Assembly (NCBI GenBank): GCA_030704615.1
Contig: CM060731.1
Span: 91,120,756 to 91,184,755, forward strand
Length of the DNA: 64,000 nt
Reading direction: 5' to 3'
Source: Takakia lepidozioides
Lineage: Eukaryota > Streptophyta > Takakiopsida > Takakiales > Takakiaceae
In this document: positions 24,066 through 34,839 of the stretch, piece by piece
Layout: each line of letters opens with the position of its first letter
Position numbering within the stretch: the first letter of the stretch is position 1
The notes under the pieces: generated by a model
The model's database searches: none
Seen by the model: the letters and a program-made list of their open reading frames with translations, nothing else
What the model was told of the DNA's origin: nothing
Translations under genes and position numbers: made by a program

Positions 24066-24568
24066 AAGTCTAAGATACGCGGATTTCATGAGCGGACTCC
24101 TCCAAATTTGGAAATGCGGCAGATTAAACAAGTATTAAAATAATAGTTTTTTATTTGACCTTGCCGTTTTTGGATGTTCCAGATCATGTAATGCGGCGAA
24201 GATATGTCGTCAGTAACAAGTCCGCTCATGGTTTTATAGATCCGCTCATGGAAATAAGTGACCGTGCAACGGGAAATCCAGTATACCACTGCAAAAGGAC
24301 GTCGCATACTGGCCTGTATAGAGTATTCCGCGGTTTTACATGCCTTAACATTGGAATGAAGCTGACCCTTTGGCCGCGATTGAACCAATGGAGTCTCCAC
24401 CAATACAGTCTGCAGTACTTCACAATTCTGTCTTCTTCGGGTATTCGGCGGGAAAGGTTTGCAACTGAACTGGGAAATAAGGTGCCGCATTAGGGTTCGC
24501 AGGTGCAAAATTTCGGAGCGGTTTGGTGTTGGCGAAGGCCGCCTCTACCAGTACCTACGACGATACTT

Positions 24569-24590
24569 GGAAATGCGGCGCCGCATTTCC
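24569..24590. repeat. Perfect 22-bp palindrome beyond the left MULE
   Basis: AAATGCGGCGCCGCATTT with GG/CC on either side, the same core as the array at 28831-31190. Half-copies lie at 24112 (GGAAATGCGGC) and near 24482 (GGTGCCGCATT). This places the motif on the outer side of the left MULE as well as its inner side. Confidence 0.8.
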
Positions 24591-24841
24591 TTGTCGGAGG
24601 TCGAATGAGGAAAGCAAGTTTTCGGAAAGCAGAAAAACATGAACCCTCCAACATACAAAAATACATGCACGTGGAAACAAGTGAACGATATAGTAATATC
24701 TTAGTTCGAGCAAAACAGGTTACTGGTAGGCAAGACATATGTCGGACCTTTCTGTGGCCAGAGTCTGAGGTACTGGCAGCAGTACAGTTCTACTATCCGA
24801 AAAGGATGGGCGTACCATTGTATTGGGACCGCAAGCCAAGC

Positions 24842-27800
24842 TCACTGGTCCCCTGGATCCACATTCAGAAGAGTGTGAACCTCCTGGGGGCTCAACCCTG
24901 GTGCATGTATGAAGTGATGAGTTGTGGAATTACAACGGAGTCTCTTTAGGTACACGTAGTACAAATGCTTGCAAGGGCAGTATGATGCCCCCTTGTTCGC
25001 CATGATCTGGAAGTCGGTGCAATTGCAGGTGGGTAATTCTGAAATGGTGATGGTGTACACCTCATTGCGAACAGCTGAGCCCGCCGTGGCCATCTGATAC
25101 ACACGCCCGAATCCTGGTGGGGGCACTTCAGTCGAGCTCTGGATTGTACAGTTCATCCGAAGTGCATTCCCCATCCTTGTCTCGTTCACTTTTGAGGGAG
25201 GTCGCCGCCTCTTCGGTTTCCCCCAACGGTGTGTAGGATGCTTAGAGCTGTCGTGTCCCATTGTTCTTGCTCTCACAGGGGTCGGTGGTGGAGGCTGTGG
25301 AAGCGGAAATGGTTGTCTGGGGACGTCAGTGCGCTGCACCATCCGAAATCCTGCGGCGGTAAGGGCGTCGGCCTCAACCTGACTCAGATCGCAGCCTGGT
25401 TCCACCGGCCACACCGGGGGAGCCTCTGGCATTGTTTGTATGCCGTACTTGGGCTTTCCATACACGCAAGTCATAATGTCGTGCCTGCAGAACCAGAACT
25501 GGGTGGTTGTCGCCTCCGCAAACTTTGCATGGACAAATCTTCCTGTAAAAGTAGGAGCATGGACAGCCCCATCTGGATTCCTCCTTATCATCTCTAAACA
25601 ACGTTGCCGTGTATCCACACGAATTGCGGAACACCTTCCTCGAAACGACGGCTTTGTGCGAGCAATTCTCCACTGTGATGCAGACACAATCGTCTCCACA
25701 ATGGCTTGGCCATACTGCATAACAGCGGGCGAAATCTGGGGCAAGGGAGCGGTGGGAATTTCTCGCACGAAATCCCCGGTTGAAGGCGACGGCGATCTGG
25801 AATTTCTTGGGCTTCCACTTCTGGAAGACACATTGTGCGGCAACATGACGGGACCTCGAGGTGCTATCCGAATGTTCCTGTCGGATCTCCAGGAATCCTC
25901 TTCGCACCCGGGTTCCTCTTCAATCCTCCGCCTGACAGGGCGAGTCCGGACGTCCCCCTCTAGGTGTTCACCTCTACGGTGCAGAGGCGTCCCTTTGATC
26001 TTCTCTCGCAATGTTGTCGCCCATTTCAGTGGATTCTTGGACCTCGAAGCTATTCGTACCAACAATTCCTCCCTGTCCGGCCCAAAGCCCCATTGTTTGC
26101 CGCTCAGGAACTTGTAGTACGTGGCTTGCTGCATGATTGCTCTGTCGATGTCCTCCGTTGTGGCCGTCACTACGTCCACCAGATGTGCAGCAGAAGACGC
26201 TCGCCAGGAGGAGTGGACCGATTCTGCCATATTCGTGTTCGGCATGTCCGTGTCGGAATCCAAGCACCGCTCCTAGAAGGACACAAACAATGGTGAGGGA
26301 CCAATCGAAATGTCCGTAACAGAAAGACAAATGAACGAAAATGACAGCAGCCTACCTCCCGCATGTACTGTCCGAACTGTCGATACCGAAAATGCCACCA
26401 CCCCAACCAGCTGTGCAATGCTCCCAGATTGGTTGTCTCCACTGCACCTGACGTGTTCCACCAAGCCTCGATGATAGCAAACTTAACCTCCGCGTCATCA
26501 AATGTGGGTGCATCCTTCCACGCCGTGGCAAAGGACACGGTGTTCAGCCTGGAATGAGCTAGCAACAAATTTGGTAGTGTAGTGGGATAGACTCTGTATC
26601 CAATGGAATCCACAGGATCTCTCTTTCCCCTCCATTGGAACATTGGGGTCCTCACCGTACACACGCCGCACCGCTGCCCAGTTGGCCTGAGCGTTGTCTG
26701 CCATGAATCCCCTGAAATTGGGCTCTGGCAATCCCGCCCTTGCCATCTGCTCGTTTATGCCCTCCCACAGATGCATCTCGGACTGTGTGTCCTCCCCTTT
26801 CATCTCGCAGATTGCAATCGTCATGAGCCTCTTGGAGTGATAGTCATAAACATGTGCACCCATAGTCACTCACTGATGGTTTGTAATTCGCTTGATGTGA
26901 TCAAACATCACCCAAGCATTCGACAAGTTTCCAGTTGTCATGCGAGTGACCAAGTCGACTCCACTCCCAGGCCCACACGTCGACATTTTGAAAATATAAC
27001 AACGATCGGATTCGCTACCTTGCCCTGGAAACCTGCTACCTTGGATGTAGTCATATCCAGTCATTCGTTTCACCTCCAGGATTGAGTACATGTCCGACCC
27101 CCTGCCGAACTCCTGCTTGCAAGATACGATGTGATTCCGCACATTCGGACTACAAACGTGCGAGACGGACTCCAAGAGGTCACGCATCTCGTCTTCGGTC
27201 AAGGGCTCTCGGTCGGAACCATCTTCAGACATGATTTTGCCAAGAGCAATCTTGTGGGCTGCCTTCAGCTGAATCTGCTTTGGTCTGGCTCCGGGGCTCA
27301 ATTTCACCTCCTCTTTTATGATGTCGTATGCTTCCTGCACAGCCTCCCGCATGTTGCCTCTCGCCAAGGGGTGGCAGTGGACCCCAACGTGTATGCAAGC
27401 TCTAGTCAAGTCCGGGAGCAAATGGATTACGTAATATTGCTTGGCTCTGCACATGGACATGCACGTCGGTGGTTCTTTGCAGTGTGCACACTTGAAAGAA
27501 CCCGCAGGAGCTTGGCTGGAGACAATGAATGGATGATGCGTTGTGCCAGTCCAATCCGTCTCGTTTCTCCGCCCTCCTTTGAATCCCACCTCAGCTTCCC
27601 CGCACAGAGGATATATCGTACACGAACACCATCAGCAATTTTCGTGCTACTGGTCTTCGTCACACACCAGGGGTGTCCGTCATGCTTTCGATCCATGTCT
27701 GTTAACATCCCGGAGGCTTTGTTTGACGAAGAAACAGGTGGAAACTCGAAGATGACATTGCCATCGACTTCGGGAGGCAGAAACGTTACCTTTCTGACTG

Positions 27801-28341
27801 GGAATTTGGCATAGTCGAGAGCAGCCAGCTCGGAGCGAGAACCATCGAGGTGATGTTGTCGTAGGAGCTGCACAATGGACCGGGTTGGAGTTATGCTCGA
27901 GGGCACATGCGTAGCACCTACAGAGACGTCCATGCCGGATTTGAACGACTGTGTGGAGGACATGGGTACCTCAATGCAATCATCTTCCTCGTCGGAAATG
28001 TCGAATACGTCCACACGAGAAGCTATGGAGGGTCTTGACGGTCCAGGTCGGGAATGATTATCGTTGCACACCTCTCTGTTGGCAGTGGCCGCCTGTCGGT
28101 TTCCGGACTCCTTTGTGGATGGTGTGGGCAGCGACTGATTCGGAAAGGGAATGGGCATTCCCACAGCTTGGTACAGGATGGTGTCTGATGGGGGTACGTG
28201 CCATTCGATTCCGCAACCTCCGTCGTTACCTAGCACGACAATGGTCTCGTCAACCTGTCCAGGAACATCCTTCCTTTCTTCTTCCAAATAAACTGTGCCC
28301 GGTTTGAGCTTGAATTTGGAACAAAGGTAAGTTTCGGTCAC
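24842..28341 (-). pseudogene. Mutator-like (MULE) transposase, left copy
   Basis: Reading leftwards: an N-terminal region (28341-27427; FKLKPGTVYLEEERKDVPG, then an acidic linker), a Cys-containing block (TFKCAHCKEPPTCMSMCRAK-type) in 27589-26870, a MULE DDE core split over 27589-26870 and 26869-26498 (FRGFMADNAQANWAAVRRVY, then CGFHWIQSLSHY), and a C-terminal frame 26263-24842 whose end carries a SWIM zinc finger (LPTCNCTDFQIMANKGASYC then PCKH). The catalytic core plus SWIM finger is diagnostic of plant MULEs. A TGG-to-TGA stop at 26870-26872 and frame changes near 27500 and 26500 break it. The 26664-26360 region carries further core sequence in another frame, followed by an intron. The right-hand copy (31195-33855) is its inverted partner. 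Confidence 0.85.
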
Positions 28342-28790
28342 TCTGCAAAGTCCTCCCTCGTTTGGGATCTAGGCTCTCCCAAGTTGCGGAGGACAGCAAA
28401 CTATAGCGTAGGAATTCGGAGACCGCACGAAGTTGGCAAGTGCGAGGTTCAGTATAGCGACAGACCAAGGTTCACAGGCACCATGCGGAGTCCATCGACG
28501 ATTGGAAGTCGCACATTGAAGTGGAAAGTATTGTTTCAAGCTACATGCATGAAGGTGGGAGGTGTGATTCCATAGCCAGTAAGTTAGACAATGATGGCCG
28601 ATTCGGCGACGAAATAACATCTCATGACAGTTTCTCCTGAGGGTGGATCCAGCAGTATTCTCGGTGCAGACAGGAACGTTCGCACTGACAAGTGCCAGTA
28701 CTGTTAGTTAAAATGGTCAGACAACCAAGTTGTGCTCATCAAGACTGGCCGCAATTGTGTTGTTTCGGAATAATGCAACCCATTCAGGTT
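26174..28790 (-). repeat. Left arm of a large inverted repeat (MULE pair)
   Basis: Aligns in reverse complement with 31195-33855 through non-coding leader and coding sequence, for instance TTGTGTTGTTTCGGAA at 28754 against TTCCGAAACAACACAA at 31212. Identity is high by eye but not measured. Confidence 0.85.
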
Positions 28791-28830
28791 CCAGATTTCC
28801 CGTCCCGAGTGTTTCTTTCGATTGCTAGTG

Positions 28831-31190
28831 GACGGAAATGCGGCACCGAGTTTCCGTCCGGGGGAAACCTTTATACTCTCCAGAATGGAAATGCGGTAAC
28901 GCATTTCCATCCAGCAAGCACGGTATGTGAAGGTGGAACGGAAATGAGGTACCGCATTTCCGTTTTGATTGAGAATTATGAACAAAGGGAACAGAAATGC
29001 GGCACCGCATTTCCGTCCGAGTCGCACTTTCCGACATTCCAGAACGGAAATGCGGCACCGCATATCCGCCCGGGTGAGACCTTAACACTCTCCAGAACGG
29101 AAATGCGGTAACGTATTTCCATCCAGAAAGCACGGTATGTGAAGGTGGAACGGCAGCCAACATGAGTACAGACATCAAAATGCGGCGCCGCATTCCTACC
29201 GTCCAATCTCGCATCCAAATGCAGGATAAAAATGCCAGGGTGGACTCGAGACACATAGAAATGCACTGCCGCATTTCCGTTGGGCCGCGTGTTCATTTAT
29301 CATGAAGTAGGATCCAGCACGGGAATGCTGAGGGGCATTCCGTTCGAACTGTTGAAAATCGCATGCCACGGACGGAAATACGGCACCGCACTTCCGTCCC
29401 AACGTCTGATGAGTTACAGTGAAAATGGAAATGCGGCGTCGTATTTCCGTTCCACTGTTTCATGACTTTCATCCAGAACGGAAATGCGGTGCCGCATTTC
29501 CGTTCCACTGTTGCATGTCTTAAATGTTGGACAGAAATGCGGCGTCACATTTCCGTTCTGGAAATTCGGAAGGTACGCCTCGGACGGAAGTGCTATGCCG
29601 CATTTCAGTTGCACTGTTTCATGATTTACAATCACAATGGAAATGCGGCACTGCATTTCTATTCCACTGTTACATACCTTACTTGTTGGACGGAAATGCA
29701 GTGCCGCATTTCCGTTATGGAAAGTATAAAGGTTTCCCCCGGACTGAAATGCGGTGCCGCATTTCCGTTGCACTTTTTGATTACTTACATGGATAACGGA
29801 AATGCGGCACCGCATTTCCGTTTGGAAATTCGGAAGGTACACCTCGGATGGAAATGCGGTGCCGCATTTCAGTTGCACTGTTTCATGATTTACAATCACA
29901 ACGGAAATGCGGCACCGCATTTCCGTTCCACTATTACATCCCTTACTTGTTGGACAGAAATGCGGTGCCGCATTTCCGTTATGGAAAGTATAAAGGTTTC
30001 CCCCGGACTGAAATGCGGTGCCGCATTCCGTTGCACTTTTTGATTACTTACATGGATAACGGAAATGCGGTACCACATTTCCGTTCCACTGTTACATGCC
30101 GTACATGTTGGACGGAAATGCGGCACCGCATTTCCGTTCTGGAAATTCGGAAGGTACACCTCGGACGGAAATGCGGTGCCGTATTTCAGTTGCATTGTTT
30201 CATGATTTACAATCACAACGGAAATGCGGCACCGCATTTCCGTTCCACTGTTACATCCCTTACTTGTTGGACGGAAATGCGGTGCCGCATTTCCGTTCTG
30301 GAAAGTATAAAGGTTTCCCCCGGATGGAATATGTGGTGCCGCATTTCCGTTGCACTGTTTGATTACTTAAATGCACAACGGAAATGCGGTGCCGCATTTC
30401 CGTTGCACAGTTACAGGCCTTACATGTTGGACGAAAATGCGTCGCAGCATTTCCGTTCTGGAAAATACAAAGGTACACCTCGGACGGAAATGCGGTGCCG
30501 CATTTCCGTCCAACTGTTACATGCCTTACTAGTTGGTCGGAAATGTTGCTCCGCATTTCCGTCCAGTAAAGTACAAAGGTACACCGCGGATGGAAATGCG
30601 GTGCCGCATTTCCGTCCAAATGTTACATGCCTTACTTGTTGGACGGAAATGCGGCGCATCAGTTCTTGTTGTGCCTCGGTTCTTGTTGTTCTCCATGTGT
30701 TGTCTTCCTTGTCTGCCTGAAGTCTGCAAGGTTTTCAATCAAACTTACGTCTAGTTCACCGTAAACATGTGATTTCTTACTGTCTTACTATTTCTTACTG
30801 TCTTACTTTTTCACAATTTCGAAACATCGGGGACGGAATGCGGCACCGCATTTCCGTCCGCTGCAATTGAAAGTAAGAGACCGGACGGAAATGACAAAAA
30901 TGCGGCACCGCATTTCCGTCCTCTGCATTCTTTAGTAAGAGCCCGGACCGAAATGCGGCACCGTATTTCCGTTCGTGCCTATCGAAGGTGTCCCAGTCGA
31001 CGGAAATGCGGGGTCACTTTTCTGTTCCACCGTGTCTTCCTTGTTTCATTTGACCGAAATGCGAGACCGCATTTCCGTTCCAGCACTAGTTTGGTTTCCC
31101 CGTTGATGGAAATGCAGTGCCGCATTTTCCGATCATAATCATTGAGAGGACGACGTCGAACGGGAATGCGGCACCGCATTTCCGTTTCGT
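28831..31190. repeat. Array of about 40 near-perfect short palindromes, about 53-bp period
   Basis: Core AAATGCGGNNCCGCATTT, usually extended to CGG or GG on the left and CCG or CC on the right. The two central bases are TG or CA (also GC, TA), so units have a direction and occur both ways. Between 29477 and 30620 units start about every 53 bp, separated by about 28-bp unique-looking spacers. Spacers recur in a higher order: TTTCATGATTTACAATCACA appears at about 29610, 29880 and 30195 (spacing about 5 and 6 units), and CTTACTTGTTGGAC and GTATAAAGGTTTCCCCCGGA also recur. Outside that core (28831-29460, 30830-31190) units are more divergent. Each unit carries two CpGs, and many variants are CG-to-TG or CG-to-CA. 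ORFs across the array are artefacts. Confidence 0.95.
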
Positions 31191-31194
31191 CATG

Positions 31195-33855
31195 TGCACT
31201 GGGATTCATTGTTCCGAAACAACACAATTGCGGCCTGTCTTCATGAGCACAACTTGGTTGTCTAGAACCGTTTTAACTAACAGTCTTGGCACTTGTCAGT
31301 GCGAACGTTCATGTCTGCATCGAGAATATTGCAGGATCCACCCTTATGAAAAATTGTCAGGAGATGTTATTTGCTCGCCGAAATGGCCATCATTGTCATA
31401 CATACAGGATATGGAATCGGAGCTCCGACCTTCATGCATGTATCTTGAAACATTCTTCTCCACTTCAATGTGCGACTTCCAATCGTCGATGGCCTCCGCA
31501 GTTCCAATTAGCTGGTGCCTGTGAGCCTTGGTCTTTCGCTATAGGGAACCTCGCACTTGCCAACTTCGTGTGGTGTTCGATGGCCCCCAATTCTTACGCT
31601 ATAGTTTGTTGTCCTCTGCAACTTGGGAGAGCCAGGATCCCAAACGAGGGAGGACTTTGCAGAGTGACTAAAACTTACTTTTTTTCCAAATTCAAGCTCA
31701 AACCGGGCACAGTTTATTTGGAAGAAGAAAGGAAGGATGTTCCTGGACTGGTTGATGAGACAATTGTCGTGCTAGGTAACAATGGAGGTTGCAGAATCGA
31801 GTGGCACGTACCCCCATCAGACACCATCTTGTACCGCGCTGTGGGAATGCCCATTCCCTTTCCGAACCAGTCGCTTCCCACACCATCCACAAAGGAGTCG
31901 GGAAACCGACAGGCGGCCACTGCCAACAGAGAGATATGCAACGATAATCATTCCCAACCTGGACTGTCAAGACCCTCCATAGCTTCTCGTGTGGAGGTAT
32001 TCGACATTTTCGATAATGAAGATGAGTGCATTGAGGTCCCCATGTCCTCCACACGGTCGTTCAAATCCGACATGGACGTCTCTGCAGGTGCTACGCATGC
32101 ACCCCCGAGCATAACTCCAACCCGCTCCATTGTGCAGCTCCTACGGCAACATCACCTCGATGGTTCTCGCTCTAAGCTGGCTGCTCTCGACTATGCCAAA
32201 TTTCCAGTCATGAAGGTAACGTATCTGCCTCCCGAAGTTGATGGTAATGTGATCTTCGAGTTTCCACCTGTTACTTCGTCAAACAGAGCCTTAGGGATGT
32301 TAACAAACATGGATCGAAAGCATGACGGACACCCCTGGTGTGTGACGAAGACCAGTAGCATGAAAATTGCTGATGGTGTTCGTGTACGATACGTCCTCTA
32401 TGCGGGGAAGTTGAGGTGCCTCAATCCCGCCTGTTTCCACTTTCTCTCCAAAAGAGGGCGGAGAAACGAGACAGATTGGACTGGCACAACCCATCATCCA
32501 TTCATTGTCTCCAGCTAGGCTCCAGCGGGTACTTTCAAGTGCGCACATTGCAAAGAACCACCGACGTGCATGTCCATGTGCAGAGCCAAGCAATATTATG
32601 TAATCCATTTGCTCCCGGACTTGACTAGAGTTTGCATACACGTTGGGGTCCACTGCCACCCCTTGGCAAGAGGCAACATGCGGGAGGCTGTGTAGGAAGT
32701 ACATGACATCATAAAAGAGGAGGTGAAATTGAGCCTCGGAGCCAGACCAAAGCAAATTCAGCTCAAGGCAGCCCACAAGATTGCTCTTGGCAAAATCATG
32801 TCTGAAGATGGTTCAGACCGAGTGCCCTTGAACGAAGAGGAGATGCTTGACCTATTGGAGTCCGTCTCGCACGTTTGTAGTCTGAATGTGTGGAATCACA
32901 TCGTATCTTGCAAGCGGGAGTTTGGCCGGGGGTCGGACATGCACTCAATCCTGGAGGTGAAACGAAGGACTGGATATGACTACATCCAAGGTAGCAGGTT
33001 TCCAGGGCAAGACAGCGAATCCGATCGTTGTTACATTTTTAAAATGTCAACGTGTGGGCCTAGGAGTGGAATCGACCTTGTCACTCGCATGACAACTGGA
33101 AACTTGTCGAATGCTTGGGTGATGTTTGACCACATCAAGCAAATTATAAACCATCAGTGGATGACCATGGGTGCGCATGTTTATGACTATCACTCGAAGA
33201 GGCTCATGATGATTGCAATCTGCGAGATGAAAGGGGAGGACACACAGTCAGAGATGCATCTGTGGGAGGTCATAAACGAATAGATGGCAAGGGCGGGTTT
33301 GCCAAAGCCCAATTTCAGGGGATTCATGGCAGACAACGCTCACGCCAACTGGGCAGCGGTGCGGCGTGTGTATGGTGAGGACCCCAATGTTCCAATGGAG
33401 GGGAAAGAGAGATCCTGTGGATTCCATTGGATGCAGAGTCTATCTCACTACACTACCAAAATTGTTGCTAGCTCATTCCAAGCTGAACATCGTGTCCTTT
33501 GTACGGCATGGAAAGATGCATCCACATTTGATGACGAGGAGGTTAGGTTTGCTATCATTGAGGCTTGGTGGAACACGTCAGGTGCAGTGGAGACAACCAA
33601 TCTGGGAGCCTTACACAGTTGGTTGGGGTGGTGGCATTTCCGGTATCGACAGTTCGGACAGTACATGCGGGAGGTATGATGCCAGACTTTTGCTGCAATT
33701 GTCGTTCTACTATGGACCTTTCCATTTTTCCCTCACCATTGTTTCTGTCCTCGTAGGAGTGGTGCCTGGATTCCGACATGGACATGCCGAACACGAATAT
33801 GGTAGAATCAGTCCACTCCTCCCGGCGAGCGTCTTTTGCCGCACATCTGGTGGAC
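31195..33855 (+). pseudogene. Mutator-like (MULE) transposase, right copy, cut by a CACTA element
   Basis: Same domain order as the left copy. Frame 31286-32518 carries the N-terminal region (FKLKPGTVYLEEERKDVPG), then a single frame continues through a Cys block (FKCAHCKEPPTCMSMCRAK) and the DDE core (FRGFMADNAHANWAAVRRVY, ERSCGFHWMQSLSHYTT) to 33679. Three in-frame TAGs (32516-32518, 32693-32695, 33281-33283) each stand where the left copy has CAG (Gln). An intron follows (donor GTATGATG at about 33676, acceptor CGTAG near 33756), and the next exon (EWCLDSDMDMPNTNMVES) stops at LVD, where CACTACAGGAAAA begins. The SWIM half is missing and was not found elsewhere in the window. Confidence 0.85.
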
Positions 33856-34174
33856 CACTACAGGAAAAGGGGGGCCTTTGCGACGCCCGCGCCACGCCGC
33901 AGCGTCGGGAAAACGCCCTTTTTGGGCACGCAGGAGGCACAGAATTTGCGACGCCCGGCCGTTGCCCTGTAGTCGCAAGGGCGTCGCCAAAATGACGTCG
34001 CAAAAATGTGACGTATGGGGGTTGCGAGCCCCCCCCAACTCCCGCAACTGCCGCAACTGCCGGACGTTGGTTTTTCAGGCCGACCGCGCCGATGGCAGGA
34101 GCCTCTTCGAGCGACGTCTCGCTGTTGCGGCCCTCCAGCCGACGGCGTTGGTGGAGCGCGCCGGCGCAGCCTCG

Positions 34175-34215
<41 letters not shown>

Positions 34216-34600
34216 CTAACCTGCGCGGGAGTCAGCCGGGTGGTACGTACTACGCCAAGCGACTATTGGGCGTGGCACAAAACAGCAGGAGTCGGTCTCC
34301 GCCACGCCCGGGCGTGGGTTGTCGCGACGCTCCGGCGTCGCTTTTGTTTTAAATTTAATTTAAAAAAAAACGTGGCGCAGGCAAGGTGGCGGTCTCAGCG
34401 ACGCCAGGGCGTCGCGGCTTGCGACCCCCGGACTAAAAAAACACGTCGCAGGGGGTGTCGGGCGTTGCCGCCCGCAAATGGGGTTTGCGACGCTCGACCG
34501 TCACTGCTTGCGACCCCCGCCCAAAAAACACGTCGCTATTGGCGACGTGCTGCAGTCACGAGGGCAGCCTGGTGGGGGTGGGTTGGGGGTTCATTTTGGG
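33856..34600 (+). mobile_element. CACTA element left end with subterminal repeats, inserted in the right MULE
   Basis: Starts CACTACAGGAAAA, the canonical plant CACTA terminus, directly after GAC (33853-33855), a candidate 3-bp target duplication. The next 700 bp hold repeated GCGACGCC..GGCGTCGC, TTGCGACCCCCG and AAAAACACGTCGC motifs, typical subterminal transposase-binding sequence. A T run of 39 lies at 34177-34215. The right terminus was not located. Confidence 0.75.
34177..34215 (+). repeat. Homopolymer run of 39 T
   Basis: Uninterrupted T run inside the CACTA subterminal region. Its length is likely to vary and to be assembly-sensitive. Confidence 0.9.
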
Positions 34601-34839
34601 GGTGAATTGGGGGTGGTTTTTTGTTTTTTTCCTGGTTTTGTATTTGGGGATGGGAGAACTTACAATTCCATTTCTCTGAGTTAGCAAGTACACAATTGAG
34701 CAAGCATGAATCGAGGGTGAGGACGGTGCGACACATAAATAAGAGAAAGATGGAAAGATGGAAAGATGGAAATATATTTACAAGAAATGAGCTGAAAAGC
34801 TCACAAGGGTTCAATAGATTGACCTTGGGACCTACATGG

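Noticed and set aside
25229-26319. Plus-strand ORFs of 100-225 aa over the left MULE
   Set aside because: They are antisense shadows of the MULE transposase, whose minus-strand frame carries the SWIM finger and DDE motifs.
29462-30754. Long open frames (up to 290 aa) through the palindrome array
   Set aside because: They are open in several frames on both strands because the palindrome lacks stops in any phase (it reads MRCRIS, NAVPHF or KCGTAF by phase). This is a composition artefact, not a protein.
28831-31190. CRISPR-like look of regularly spaced short repeats
   Set aside because: The repeats are palindromic with variable arms, spacers recur among themselves, both orientations are mixed, and the context is a plant nuclear genome with no cas genes.
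31698-32776. Minus-strand ORFs over the right MULE
   Set aside because: They are shadows of the plus-strand MULE frame. The same shadows appear over the left copy on the opposite strand.
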